Assembly: GCA_009703455.1 (NCBI GenBank)
Contig: WLGB01000005.1
Location: 1 to 46,712 of the forward strand
Direction: 5' to 3'
Length of the DNA stretch: 46,712 nt
DNA from: Actinomycetota bacterium
GTDB taxonomy: Bacteria; Actinomycetota; Actinomycetes; Actinomycetales; Microbacteriaceae
The notes under the pieces were generated by a model. It searched no databases. It saw nothing but the letters and a program-made list of their open reading frames with translations, and had not been told where the DNA came from. A program made the position numbers and the translations under genes. Of this stretch, positions 33,118 to 42,782 are shown piece by piece; the first letter of the stretch is position 1; each line of letters begins with the position of its first letter.

Positions 33118-34494
33118 GTGGCAATCACAAACCGCCTAGATTCGGCAATTTCGCTTGCTAAGCGCAGGGGATTTGTATTTCCCGCCGGCGAAATTTACGG
33201 AGGAACGCGTTCGGCATGGGACTACGGACCCCTTGGTGTTGAGCTAAAAGAAAACATCAAACGCCAGTGGTGGCGTTCGATAGTTAACAGCCGTGAAGAC
33301 GTTGTCGGCCTGGACTCATCAGTTATTTTGCCTATGCGGGTATGGGAAGCCTCAGGCCACGTAAAAGAGTTTGTTGACCCACTTATTGAGTGCACCAGCT
33401 GCCATAAAAGATTCAGGCAAGATCACCTTGAAGAAGCTTTCGAGGAGAAAAAAGGACGGCCCCCCGAGTCAATGAAGGACATCGCGTGTCCAAACTGCGG
33501 TACCAAGGACGTTTGGACCGAGCCCAAGCTATTCAACGGTCTTCTAAAAACACATCTTGGCCCAGTCGAGGATGAGTCAGGACTTCACTACCTGAGGCCA
33601 GAGACGGCTCAGGGAATTTTTGTGAACTTTGCGAACGTGCTAAACGCAGCCCGCATGAAACCTCCATTTGGCATTGGTCAAATTGGTAAGAGCTTTAGGA
33701 ACGAAATAACTCCTGGAAACTTCATTTTCCGGACTCGCGAGTTCGAACAGATGGAGATGGAATTTTTCGTGGAACCAGGAACGGACGAGACTTGGCACGA
33801 GTACTGGATACAAGAGCGCTACAACTGGTATGTAGATCTTGGCATCAACCCGGAGAACCTTCGCCTGTTTGAACATCCGAAGGACAAGCTCTCTCACTAC
33901 TCCAAGCGCACCGTGGATATCGAGTACCGTTTTGGTTTCCCGGGAAGTGAGTTTGGAGAGCTAGAAGGTGTTGCAAACCGCACCGACTTCGACCTTGCTA
34001 CCCACGCTCGTGAATCAGGGGTTGACCTAAGCTACTTTGACCAGACCAAAGGTGAACGCTGGACACCATTTGTTATTGAACCGGCTGCTGGTCTAACAAG
34101 ATCGCTGATGGCATTTTTGGTCGACGCTTACGCTGAGGATGAAGCCCCAAACACCAAGGGCGGAGTTGATGTCCGAACCGTTCTGCGCCTGGACTACCGA
34201 TTAGCTCCTGTCAAGGCAGCCGTGCTGCCACTATCCCGAAACGAAGACTTGTCTCCGGTTGCCAGAAACGTGGCTCAGGATCTCCGTGGCAGCTGGAATA
34301 TAGACTTTGACGACTCGGGTGCAATTGGTCGTAGGTACCGTAGGCAAGATGAGATTGGCACACCATTTTGCGTCACTGTTGATTTTGAATCCCTCGAAGA
34401 CCAAGCAGTTACCGTTCGTGACCGAGACAGCATGGAACAGTCCCGCGTATCTTTGGACAAGCTAAAGCGTTATCTTGCAGAGAAGCTGGCCTAA
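33118..34494 (+). CDS. glyS: Glycyl-tRNA synthetase (dimeric type)
   Basis: [88 protein letters not shown] start chosen (TTG at 33106 also possible). Confidence 0.97.
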   Translation: MAITNRLDSAISLAKRRGFVFPAGEIYGGTRSAWDYGPLGVELKENIKRQWWRSIVNSREDVVGLDSSVILPMRVWEASGHVKEFVDPLIECTSCHKRFRQDHLEEAFEEKKGRPPESMKDIACPNCGTKDVWTEPKLFNGLLKTHLGPVEDESGLHYLRPETAQGIFVNFANVLNAARMKPPFGIGQIGKSFRNEITPGNFIFRTREFEQMEMEFFVEPGTDETWHEYWIQERYNWYVDLGINPENLRLFEHPKDKLSHYSKRTVDIEYRFGFPGSEFGELEGVANRTDFDLATHARESGVDLSYFDQTKGERWTPFVIEPAAGLTRSLMAFLVDAYAEDEAPNTKGGVDVRTVLRLDYRLAPVKAAVLPLSRNEDLSPVARNVAQDLRGSWNIDFDDSGAIGRRYRRQDEIGTPFCVTVDFESLEDQAVTVRDRDSMEQSRVSLDKLKRYLAEKLA

Positions 34495-34504
34495 CCCCTA
34501 GATC

Positions 34505-35680
34505 ATGCAAGCGACACAGAAACCAGCGTTAACGTATGGCACTATCGCCATCGACGTGCCGGTTGTGCTCGCGCCGATGGCTGGAATCACAAATACCGCT
34601 TACCGAAGACTCTGCCAGGAGTTTGGTGGAGGTCTTTACGTTTCGGAGATGGTGACATCTAGAGCACTGGTTGAGCGAACCGAAGAGTCGATGCGACTTA
34701 TTGGTCACCATGAAAGCGAAAAGGTGCGTTCAGTACAGCTTTATGGGGTCGATCCAAAGACAATTGCTGATGCAGTGACAATGCTGGTCGCAGAAGATCG
34801 AGCTGATCATATTGATTTGAATTTTGGATGTCCAGTGCCAAAGGTCACTCGCAAAGGTGGCGGAGCAGCTCTTCCTTGGAAAGCGGGTTTGTTTCAGGCA
34901 ATAGTTTCTGCAGCAGTTAGGTCAGCTGGCAACATTCCAGTGACGGTCAAGATGCGAAAGGGTATCGATGCCAATCACCTCACGTTTTTGGATGCTGGTA
35001 AAGCAGCCCGAGACGCAGGTGTTGCAGCCGTTGCACTTCATGGCAGAACTGCTGCCGATTACTACTCAGGTAAAGCTGACTGGGATGCTATTGCAGAGCT
35101 CCGCGCATCCTTGCCGGATGTTCAAGTTCTTGGCAATGGAGACATCTGGAGCGCCCAAGACGCAGTAAACATGATGAAACAAACCGGAGTAGATGGCGTT
35201 GTAGTTGGCCGAGGGTGTCTTGGAAGGCCGTGGCTTTTTGCCGATCTTGAAAATGCCTTCAGGAAATACCAGGCAAATCCAAATGCTGAAATTGACTACT
35301 CTCAGATCCAGCCCACCCTAGGTGAAGTTGCAGAGGCTTTCAAAAAGCACGCCGTGCTGTTAATCGAGTTTTTTGAAGATGAGCTTCGAGCCTGCAGGGA
35401 TATCAGAAAACACGTTGCCTGGTACTTCAAGGGATATCCCGTTGGCGGAGACTTTAGGGCAGCTCTTGCAAGCGTTGAAAACTTGGAGCACATGGACCAA
35501 ATCCTAGGAACTCTCGATGGATCGATGCCGTACCCAGGCGAAGAAGCAGAAGGACCTCGTGGAAGAGCGGGATCAGTAAAAAGCTGCGCACTACCAGAGC
35601 ACTGGTTGGACTCCAGAGAGCTCGGCGAATCCGCAAAGGCCAGTCTTTTGGAAGCCGAGCTAAGTGTTTCGGGGGGATAG
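34505..35680 (+). CDS. dusB: tRNA-dihydrouridine synthase
   Basis: VVLAPMAGITNTAYRRLCQEFG, DHIDLNFGCPVPKVTRKGGGAALP, VALHGRTAADYYSGKADWD, GVVVGRGCLGRPW. Confidence 0.95.
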   Translation: MQATQKPALTYGTIAIDVPVVLAPMAGITNTAYRRLCQEFGGGLYVSEMVTSRALVERTEESMRLIGHHESEKVRSVQLYGVDPKTIADAVTMLVAEDRADHIDLNFGCPVPKVTRKGGGAALPWKAGLFQAIVSAAVRSAGNIPVTVKMRKGIDANHLTFLDAGKAARDAGVAAVALHGRTAADYYSGKADWDAIAELRASLPDVQVLGNGDIWSAQDAVNMMKQTGVDGVVVGRGCLGRPWLFADLENAFRKYQANPNAEIDYSQIQPTLGEVAEAFKKHAVLLIEFFEDELRACRDIRKHVAWYFKGYPVGGDFRAALASVENLEHMDQILGTLDGSMPYPGEEAEGPRGRAGSVKSCALPEHWLDSRELGESAKASLLEAELSVSGG

Positions 35681-36937
35681 ATGGTTACTCCCGGTTATGA
35701 AGCCAGTGACTTCGAAAGATTCGTTCCAGAAGATCGAACCAACTCCGCTAAGCGTGGTGAATTTGCCAGGGATCGGGCAAGAGTTTTGCATTCATCAGCT
35801 CTTCGCCGTCTGGGAGCAAAGACGCAGGTGCTCTCGCCAACTAACGGTGACTTTGCGCGCACCAGACTCACGCACTCTCTTGAGGTGGCTCAAGTTGGGC
35901 GTGAAATGGCAGAGGCGCTAGGTGTCGATCCAGACGTTGTTGATACCGCCTGCTTAGCTCACGACCTAGGTCACCCTCCCTTTGGTCACAACGGCGAAAA
36001 AGCCCTCGGTATTTGGGCAGAAGACTTTGGTGGATTCGAGGGCAACGCCCAAACTCTCAGGCTGCTATCCCGGATCGAACCGAAAGTAATCGACGCTACC
36101 GGTCAAACTCGTGGACTGAATCTAACCAGGGCAAGCCTTGATGCTTCCTGTAAATACCCGTGGGCTAGAAGCGAAGGCACCGCAGAAGTCGGCGGCAATC
36201 AATCCGTAAAGTTTGGTTTTTACGAGGACGATTGTGAGGTGTTTGACTTTCTTAGACTCGGCGCTCCTTTGGCTAGGAAATGCATCGAAGCGCAGGTTAT
36301 GGATTTTGCTGACGATGTGGCGTATTCGGTTCACGATTTCGAGGACGCTGTTGTCTCCGGGTATGTCGACCTTGCTGAACTTTCATCGAAGAATAATCAC
36401 AAAGAGCTTTTCGAGAAGATCCAGAGCTGGGCAGGGCCGGAGATTTTAATCTCCGATATCGAACTTGCCTTTAACAGACTAAGCACGAACATGTACTGGC
36501 TGTCTGAGTATTCCTCATCACTGGCTGACCAGGCAACACTTAAAAACCTCACTAGCTACTTAATTGGATCGTTCGTCGGCCGATCCACATCTCATACTTT
36601 GGCTGCAAACAGTTCAGAACACGTGGTTCGCTATAACGGAAGCCTTTCAGTGCCTGCCGATGTGCGAACTGAAATCGCAGTCTTAAAAGGCACTGTATCC
36701 GCCTTTTTGATGAGCGATGAAAAACGTCAGCCCTATTACGCTTGGCAGCGTGAGGTTTTGACAGATCTGGCAGATGCTCTGCTAGCTGGCAATGGAAAGC
36801 ACCTTGACCATTACTGCCGGGCAGTTTGGGCGAAGGCAAAATCCGACAGCGAAAAGCACCGAGTGATTGTTGATCAAGTAGCTTCACTGACGGACGTGTC
36901 AGCTTTGAATCTTCACGCCGAACTGATTGGTAAATAG
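35681..36937 (+). CDS. dgt: Deoxyguanosinetriphosphate triphosphohydrolase-like HD protein
   Basis: RLTHSLEVAQVGREMA, ACLAHDLGHPPFGHNGEKAL, DFADDVAYSVHDFEDAV. Confidence 0.94.
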   Translation: MVTPGYEASDFERFVPEDRTNSAKRGEFARDRARVLHSSALRRLGAKTQVLSPTNGDFARTRLTHSLEVAQVGREMAEALGVDPDVVDTACLAHDLGHPPFGHNGEKALGIWAEDFGGFEGNAQTLRLLSRIEPKVIDATGQTRGLNLTRASLDASCKYPWARSEGTAEVGGNQSVKFGFYEDDCEVFDFLRLGAPLARKCIEAQVMDFADDVAYSVHDFEDAVVSGYVDLAELSSKNNHKELFEKIQSWAGPEILISDIELAFNRLSTNMYWLSEYSSSLADQATLKNLTSYLIGSFVGRSTSHTLAANSSEHVVRYNGSLSVPADVRTEIAVLKGTVSAFLMSDEKRQPYYAWQREVLTDLADALLAGNGKHLDHYCRAVWAKAKSDSEKHRVIVDQVASLTDVSALNLHAELIGK

Positions 36938-36946
36938 GATTAGCTG

Positions 36947-38800
36947 ATGGCGGGGAAAATCAGCTCCAGAGATATTGAAGAAGTAAAGGCCCGGGTAAAC
37001 ATCGCCGACGTTGTCGGTTCATACGTAGCCTTGAAACCAGCCAGTGCCGGCAGCCTAAAAGGTCTTTGCCCATTTCACCAAGAGAAGTCGCCATCTTTCA
37101 ACGTCAGACCTTTACAGGGTTTTTACCACTGTTTCGGTTGCGGTGCAGGAGGGGATGTTTATAAGTTCCTCCAGGAAATGGAATCTCTAAGTTTCTATGA
37201 GGCAGTCGAGAACTTAGCGGCCAAAGTGGGATTTACGCTAACTTACGAAGCTGGCGCGAAGGGACCCGACCAAGGTCAAAAGGCACGCATTTATGAAGCT
37301 AATCTCGCGGCAGCAAACTATTTCCAAGAGCAGTTGATGACCGATGCCGCTATCCCCGGTAGGGACTTTCTAAAATCTCGAGGTTTTGACAAAGCCGCAG
37401 CACAACTATTTGGTGTCGGCTTTGCCCCAAAGGGTTGGAACAATCTCACTGATCACTTGAAGTCAATGGGATTTACTGAGGAAGAGCTAATCACATCCTC
37501 GCTTTCTTCGAAAGGCGAGAGGGGTCTTTACGATAAGTTCCGCGGAAGACTAATCTGGCCTATTCGAGATACTTCGAATCAGGTGATTGGCTTTGGTGCT
37601 AGGAAGCTCTTTGACGACGATCAGGGTCCAAAGTATCTAAACACTTCTGAGACCCCGGTCTACCACAAGTCGGCGGTGCTTTATGGAATCGATCTTGCAA
37701 AGAAGGAAATCTCAAAGTCCCAAAGGGTAGTTGTTGTTGAAGGCTACACAGATGTAATGGCTTGCCACCTAGCAGGTGTCACTGCAGCCGTTGCGACTTG
37801 CGGAACTGCCTTCGGGGACGAGCACATCCGCATTTTGAATCGCATGCTCTCAGCCAACGTTGATAAACCTGCCGAGGTCATCTTTACTTTCGATCCGGAT
37901 GAAGCTGGTCAAAAAGCGGCGATGCGTGCCTTCGCCGACGCCGATAAGTTCCACGCCAACAGCTTCATAGCAGTTGGACCCGATGGTCTAGACCCATCTG
38001 ATCTTCGGGTGCAAAAAGGCGACGAAGCAGTGGTTTTGATGATTGAGAACAAAAAACCAATTTATGAGTTTGCAATAAAGCAGAAAATGAAAAACTTCAA
38101 TCTCGAATCGGTTGAGGGACGCGTTGGGGCAGCCCGGGCGTCTGCGGGTGTGATTGCAACTATTAGAGATTCCGCACTTCGCTCTGTTTACATAAGAGAA
38201 CTTGCCAACTGGGTCAATCTTGACCTTTCTGAGGTAAGCGCATTAGTTGATCGGGCTATAAAGGAAAAGGTAGTCACTGCTGTTGCGCCTCTTCGTCAAG
38301 ACCCAGTTCCTGACATGCCAATAGCCGCCAGCTTTCAGGCTCCCGACCTCAAAGATCCTGTAATTCGGTTCGAGCGGCAGCTCCTGGAGGTCATCATCCA
38401 GCATCCTTCGCTAATTACACTGAGAGATATCACGGAGCTAGTTGAAGGTGACTTCCTGGCAGGAGTTCATGCAGCCGTTGCCGTTGGAATTAGGAAAAAT
38501 CTCGAGCTCAAAGACGATCCCAATTGGCTAGCTGGTATTGCTCAGACTCTAGATGCAGGGCTTCACTCGAGCCTGAGATCTTTGGCGGCAACCGAATTGC
38601 CTGCCGGCAACGATCAGGAACTTGCAAGGTATGTTGCCGGGGTAGTCAACAGCGGATTCATAAATTTGCTAACCAGACAAAAACTTTCTATGCAGGCTGT
38701 CCTTCGACAGCTTGACCCTTCGGAAACAGAAAAGATTTCTACCATCCAAAAGGAGCTAGTTTCCATCGAGGAGAGAAGGAGGAATCTTCAGGGTGGCTAA
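36947..38800 (+). CDS. dnaG: DNA primase
   Basis: CPFHQEKSPSFNVRPLQGFYHCFGCGAGGDVYKFL zinc finger; RLIWPIRDTSNQVIGFGARKL; VVVEGYTDVMACHLAG toprim; FTFDPDEAGQKAAMRAF. Confidence 0.97.
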   Translation: MAGKISSRDIEEVKARVNIADVVGSYVALKPASAGSLKGLCPFHQEKSPSFNVRPLQGFYHCFGCGAGGDVYKFLQEMESLSFYEAVENLAAKVGFTLTYEAGAKGPDQGQKARIYEANLAAANYFQEQLMTDAAIPGRDFLKSRGFDKAAAQLFGVGFAPKGWNNLTDHLKSMGFTEEELITSSLSSKGERGLYDKFRGRLIWPIRDTSNQVIGFGARKLFDDDQGPKYLNTSETPVYHKSAVLYGIDLAKKEISKSQRVVVVEGYTDVMACHLAGVTAAVATCGTAFGDEHIRILNRMLSANVDKPAEVIFTFDPDEAGQKAAMRAFADADKFHANSFIAVGPDGLDPSDLRVQKGDEAVVLMIENKKPIYEFAIKQKMKNFNLESVEGRVGAARASAGVIATIRDSALRSVYIRELANWVNLDLSEVSALVDRAIKEKVVTAVAPLRQDPVPDMPIAASFQAPDLKDPVIRFERQLLEVIIQHPSLITLRDITELVEGDFLAGVHAAVAVGIRKNLELKDDPNWLAGIAQTLDAGLHSSLRSLAATELPAGNDQELARYVAGVVNSGFINLLTRQKLSMQAVLRQLDPSETEKISTIQKELVSIEERRRNLQGG

Positions 38801-39710
38801 TAATCTGGTTGCTATCGAGCCTAAGAGTTTCGAAGCTTACGAAGTCGCGGTTTTAGACGCGGGTGGACAAGTAGCACCTCTTTCACCAGCAGTTAGAGCC
38901 CTTATCTGGACTGACTACTCGAGCCCTGAACTTCTTGCCAGAGCAATTGACACTAATCCCCAGCTCGAGTGGGTTCAACTTCCTTTTGCGGGAGTGGATG
39001 CCTTTGCGGATTTACTCAGGGCGAAAGTTCGCTTCACAAGCGCAAAGGGTTCTTACAAGGAACCAGTAGCCGAACATGCGCTGGCCTTGGCGCTGGCTCT
39101 AGGTCGAAACCTCCCTGTGCGCATCAAAGCCACCAGTTGGGGAAAACGCGAAGCAGTTAGTTTCTATGACTCCAACGTTTTACTTGTTGGCGCAGGAGGG
39201 ATTAGCCAAGAGCTCATCGAAATACTCAAGCCGTTCCGTGCAAAAATTTCAGTCTGTCGAAACAACTCGAGCAAGCAGTTGAACGGTGCCGTTTCCACTT
39301 TCGGGTTAGATGACCTCCCAACCAGAATCTCAGAGGCAGATCTTGTTGTGATTGCGTGCGCATTAACGGAGCAAACCAGAGGTCTGTTTGGTTTGAATCT
39401 ATTTTCCAAGATGAAGCCTGGGGCCTTCCTGATAAACGTGGCCCGTGGTCCGATAGTAAAAACCTCGGACTTGCTGACCGCTCTAGATACTGGCCTATTG
39501 GCGGGGGCCGCAGTTGATGTCACCGACCCCGAGCCTCTGCCCGAAGGACATCCAATGTTTGGCCGAGACGATCTAATCGTCACCCCTCACACCGCCGACA
39601 CCAAGGAGATCGTGATGAGGCACTTTGCTATTCGACTAGAGCACAACGTCAGGGCCTTTCTTGGCTTTGGTGACTGGCTCGGAGAAGTAGACCCAGACCT
39701 TGGGTACTGA
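38793..39710 (+). CDS. D-isomer-specific 2-hydroxyacid dehydrogenase family protein
   Basis: VLLVGAGGISQELIEILKPF Rossmann motif; LINVARGPIVKTSDLLTALDTGLLAGAAVDVTDPEPLPEGHPMF. Confidence 0.92.
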   Translation: MANNLVAIEPKSFEAYEVAVLDAGGQVAPLSPAVRALIWTDYSSPELLARAIDTNPQLEWVQLPFAGVDAFADLLRAKVRFTSAKGSYKEPVAEHALALALALGRNLPVRIKATSWGKREAVSFYDSNVLLVGAGGISQELIEILKPFRAKISVCRNNSSKQLNGAVSTFGLDDLPTRISEADLVVIACALTEQTRGLFGLNLFSKMKPGAFLINVARGPIVKTSDLLTALDTGLLAGAAVDVTDPEPLPEGHPMFGRDDLIVTPHTADTKEIVMRHFAIRLEHNVRAFLGFGDWLGEVDPDLGY

Positions 39711-39759
39711 GCCTTTGGGAGGCGACTTTTTTTGGTAGTGTTGGAGGCTGCGTAAGCAT

Positions 39760-39835
39760 TCCTCGGTAGCTCAATTGGCAGAGCAATCGGCTGTTAACCG
39801 ATAGGTTCTTGGTTCGAGTCCAAGCCGGGGAGCCA
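39760..39835 (+). tRNA. tRNA-Asn (anticodon GTT), CCA encoded
   Basis: Acceptor TCCTCGG/CCGGGGA, anticodon arm ATCGG-CTGTTAA-CCGAT, T-arm CTTGGTTCGAGTCCAAG, GCCA end. Confidence 0.96.
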
Positions 39836-39875
39836 CTAATTTCTGTGAATAAATGGCCACTTTCAGGAGGTCCAG

Positions 39876-41153
39876 ATGATTCGGTGGATTCAACGGAAAA
39901 ACTGGATTCCAGAGATCCTGTTAGCAACTTTTGTTTTTGTTGTTTTTGGCGCGCTCGACTTCGCCACTCAAGGGCTCTTAGCTCTTCTTTGTTCTTTAGT
40001 AATGTCAGCAAGCTTGCTGTTTATCAGACGTTTTAGCTTTCTTACTTCGGCTCTAGTTCTAATCTTCAGCACAATGCAAGTTAGTTTTTCATTGCTTCCA
40101 GTTTTTGCATTGATTGGCCTACTTCTAGTTGCATTTGCCACGGGGTCATTTAGCCAAAAACCCTGGCGAGAAGTAAATTACGTGGCCTCAGTTTTTGGGG
40201 GTCTGGCCTTTGCGGCCGACCTGGCTTTTAATCCAACCCTGGATTTGGCGATTTTTGGTGGAACTATTGAGTTGACCGAAGCCGGTCGAGCGCTCACTTT
40301 TGTTATCTTTGGGCTTTTGGCTATAAGCATGATCACCTTAATGTGGATCTTTGGTCAACTACTCATCTCAAGACTGCTCACCGTCGGGAGCGACATCGAC
40401 AGGCTGGCTTACGAAAAGCAGCAACTTGCACTCTCCATTCAATTAGCCGAGCAGTCCAAGCGTTTTGAAATTGCAGGGGAAATCAACGAGAGCGTTGTTC
40501 AGAGAATTTCATCTGTGATCACCAATGCTGAGGGAGGTCTCTACGCAGCGAAGGCAAGCCCTGAGGCAGCAGTGAGAGCTCTGGAGAAAACCCTTTCGAG
40601 CGCAAAATATGCACATGCCGATCTTCGTAGGCTTTTCGACATGATTAACCTTGGCGAAATGGTTTCCTCCGCCCCTCCAAGTCTTGAAGATTTGGACTCT
40701 CTTACAATCGCAATGCGTGAAACCGGACTAGACGTCTCGGTTTCATACTTTGGTGCTCGTTTTGCGCTGGATCAGTCGGCTGAACTCGCTATCTATCGAA
40801 TCATCTTCGAAGCATTGCTGAATGCAAAACGGCACAATCCAAAGGGCACTAAGGCAACGATAGAAATATCTTGGCTCGAAAATGGATTCCAGGTATTGGT
40901 AAAGGACAACGGCGTTGAAGTTGAGCGAAAGTCTGCCTTAGGCGCAAATGGGATGCCACTTCCTTATGACGTTGAAGACGATATTGATTCGTTGCTCGAG
41001 AAGGTAACTGGCCCTGGTATTACAGCCATGCGAGAACGAGCTGAAAGTTTCGGGGGGTCGCTGGAGGTTCAGCGAGCCGTAGGGGTTGGTTTCACTGTAT
41101 CGGCCACCTTCCCAGTGGAAGCAATAAGGGCAGCCCAGGATACTTCAGCCTAA
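39876..41153 (+). CDS. Membrane histidine-kinase-like protein (HisKA_3/HATPase_c type) with Asn at the expected phospho-His position
   Basis: Multi-TM N-terminus; coiled coil; IAGEINESVVQRISS in place of (I)ARELHDSVxQ (residue 204 = N, codon AAC 40485-40487); HATPase N-box EALLNAKRHN, DNG, GPGITAMRERAESFGGSLEV. Confidence 0.85.
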   Translation: MIRWIQRKNWIPEILLATFVFVVFGALDFATQGLLALLCSLVMSASLLFIRRFSFLTSALVLIFSTMQVSFSLLPVFALIGLLLVAFATGSFSQKPWREVNYVASVFGGLAFAADLAFNPTLDLAIFGGTIELTEAGRALTFVIFGLLAISMITLMWIFGQLLISRLLTVGSDIDRLAYEKQQLALSIQLAEQSKRFEIAGEINESVVQRISSVITNAEGGLYAAKASPEAAVRALEKTLSSAKYAHADLRRLFDMINLGEMVSSAPPSLEDLDSLTIAMRETGLDVSVSYFGARFALDQSAELAIYRIIFEALLNAKRHNPKGTKATIEISWLENGFQVLVKDNGVEVERKSALGANGMPLPYDVEDDIDSLLEKVTGPGITAMRERAESFGGSLEVQRAVGVGFTVSATFPVEAIRAAQDTSA

Positions 41154-41813
41154 ATGAAGCAGCTAGTTCGTGTTGCCCTGCTTGATTCGGACTCAGATGT
41201 CCGTTTTGGCCGCAAAATGATCATCTCTTCCAATCCTAAATTTGAGATTGTTTTTGAATCCGACGGCTTGTCCGAAGATCTTGTTGCAGTAGCTGATGGG
41301 TTGATCGACGTTCTGGTTATCAATCAGCGATTGGCATCAGGGGCTGGCGTGAGTTTTTACCAGTCGCTTAGGTCATTGGTTGGAATCAAGCAAGCTACCG
41401 CATGTGTTTTGACTTCGGCATTTGATCAGCCGACACTACTACTTGCCGCCCTAGAAGAGGGAGTATCACAGGTAGTTTCACTAGAGCAGGGACCTGAGGC
41501 TCTAATGAATGCCATAGCAGCCGCGAAGACGGGGGACCAGGCATTATCGCTCGGTGAGCTTTATAGTCTGGTTTTGGCTGAGACCCCGTCTCGCGAACTC
41601 AACCAAGATCTTTTGCGACTGGTAGGGGACCTTCCCCAAAAACTCGAAAGCAATCTTAGAAGATTGCAATCAGTCTGGAAAAAAGGGGACGCTGCCGAGC
41701 TGGAGAACTTTGAGCTAAAAAGCCTTACTGGGTTAGTTGATAAACTCCCTGTTAAGACGGCCTCGGAATTAGTGATTCGTCTTCAACGATCGGGTCTACT
41801 TGATGGCGAATAA
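41154..41813 (+). CDS. Receiver-like protein (pseudo-receiver): phospho-Asp position is Asn57; C-terminal domain lacks an obvious LuxR helix-turn-helix
   Basis: VRVALLDSDSDVRFGRKMI N-terminal acidic patch; IDVLVINQRLASGAG (AAT 41322-41324 = N57); ACVLTSAFDQ...GVSQVVSLEQGPEALMNAI, conserved Lys region replaced (VSLEQ); abuts kinase-like gene. Confidence 0.78.
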   Translation: MKQLVRVALLDSDSDVRFGRKMIISSNPKFEIVFESDGLSEDLVAVADGLIDVLVINQRLASGAGVSFYQSLRSLVGIKQATACVLTSAFDQPTLLLAALEEGVSQVVSLEQGPEALMNAIAAAKTGDQALSLGELYSLVLAETPSRELNQDLLRLVGDLPQKLESNLRRLQSVWKKGDAAELENFELKSLTGLVDKLPVKTASELVIRLQRSGLLDGE

Positions 41814-42480
41814 ACAACCTTCGGTGGCTGCAGTTTCACTCGGCGTAGGAGTTGCAACCGGGCTCTACGGAATCTCCTTTGGCGCCTTATCGGTTTCAGC
41901 AGGGCTAGACCTTTGGCAAACCATGGCGCTAAGCGTTTTGATGTTTAGCGGTGGCAGCCAGTTTGCCTTTATTGGCGTAATAGCAACTGGAGCAGGAGTT
42001 GTGCCTGCGATATTGTCAGCTTGGCTACTTGGTCTGAGAAATGGGTTCTACGCAATTCGAATGAACCCCATTGTTTCAGTATCGGCTCTGGTTAGACCCT
42101 TAGCTGCCCAACTAACTATTGACGAGTCAAACGCGGTTTCACTCTCTCAAGAACCTGACTTGAAAAACGAGCGATTGGGTTTCTGGCTAACTGGTGCCGC
42201 CGTATTTGTCTTTTGGAACCTTTTTACATTTCTAGGAGCTGTATTGGGCTCCCAGCTTGGGAACCCAAGCGACTACGGTCTTGATGCGGCCGCAGCGGCC
42301 GCTTTTCTTGGTCTTATTTGGCCAAGGCTGAATCAATCAAAACTGCTGGTACTAGCAGTTGCCTCGGCATTTTTGGCCACTTTTTTGTCGGCTTTGCTCC
42401 CGGCAGGCATTCCAGTTTTGATTACAGCTGGTCTGGCGCTGGGTTTTTGGATTTATGGACTGCGGGGAGGGAAGCAGTGA
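41803..42480 (+). CDS. azlC: AzlC-family branched-chain amino acid exporter large subunit
   Basis: SLGVGVATGLYGISFGALSVSAGLDLWQTMALSVLMFSGGSQFAFIGVIA, LGLRNGFYAIRM; overlaps preceding ORF. Confidence 0.92.
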   Translation: MANKQPSVAAVSLGVGVATGLYGISFGALSVSAGLDLWQTMALSVLMFSGGSQFAFIGVIATGAGVVPAILSAWLLGLRNGFYAIRMNPIVSVSALVRPLAAQLTIDESNAVSLSQEPDLKNERLGFWLTGAAVFVFWNLFTFLGAVLGSQLGNPSDYGLDAAAAAAFLGLIWPRLNQSKLLVLAVASAFLATFLSALLPAGIPVLITAGLALGFWIYGLRGGKQ

Positions 42481-42782
42481 CTTTATGGGTGGCGGTAATG
42501 GTTTCAAGCGCATTGGTGTACTCGTGGAAGCTGCTTGGATATTTGGTGCCTGAACGATTTGTCTCGAATCCAAAAATCAAGGATCTAGCAAGCTTGCTGA
42601 CAGTTGCACTTCTCGCGGCCCTGGTTGGCATCCAAACTTTTGTGTCACCTGAGGGGGTCACTTTAGATGCTAGGCTGCCAGCAATTTTGCTTTCAGGCGT
42701 GCTGTTTTACTTCAGAATGCCTTTTATCGTGGTTGTAGTGGTGGCTGCTGGAACTGCAGCACTCTTAAGGGTCTGGTTCTAG
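42477..42782 (+). CDS. azlD: AzlD-family small subunit
   Basis: MTLWVAVMVSSALVYSWKLLGYLVPERF...ARLPAILLSGVLFYFRMPFIVVVVVAAGTAALLR; GTG start, 4-bp overlap (GTGA) with azlC stop. Confidence 0.88.
   Translation: MTLWVAVMVSSALVYSWKLLGYLVPERFVSNPKIKDLASLLTVALLAALVGIQTFVSPEGVTLDARLPAILLSGVLFYFRMPFIVVVVVAAGTAALLRVWF

Noticed and set aside
39711-39733. Possible terminator GCCT-TTGGG-AGGC...TTTTTTT before tRNA-Asn
   Set aside because: Stem of only 4 bp separated from the T-run; too weak to call.
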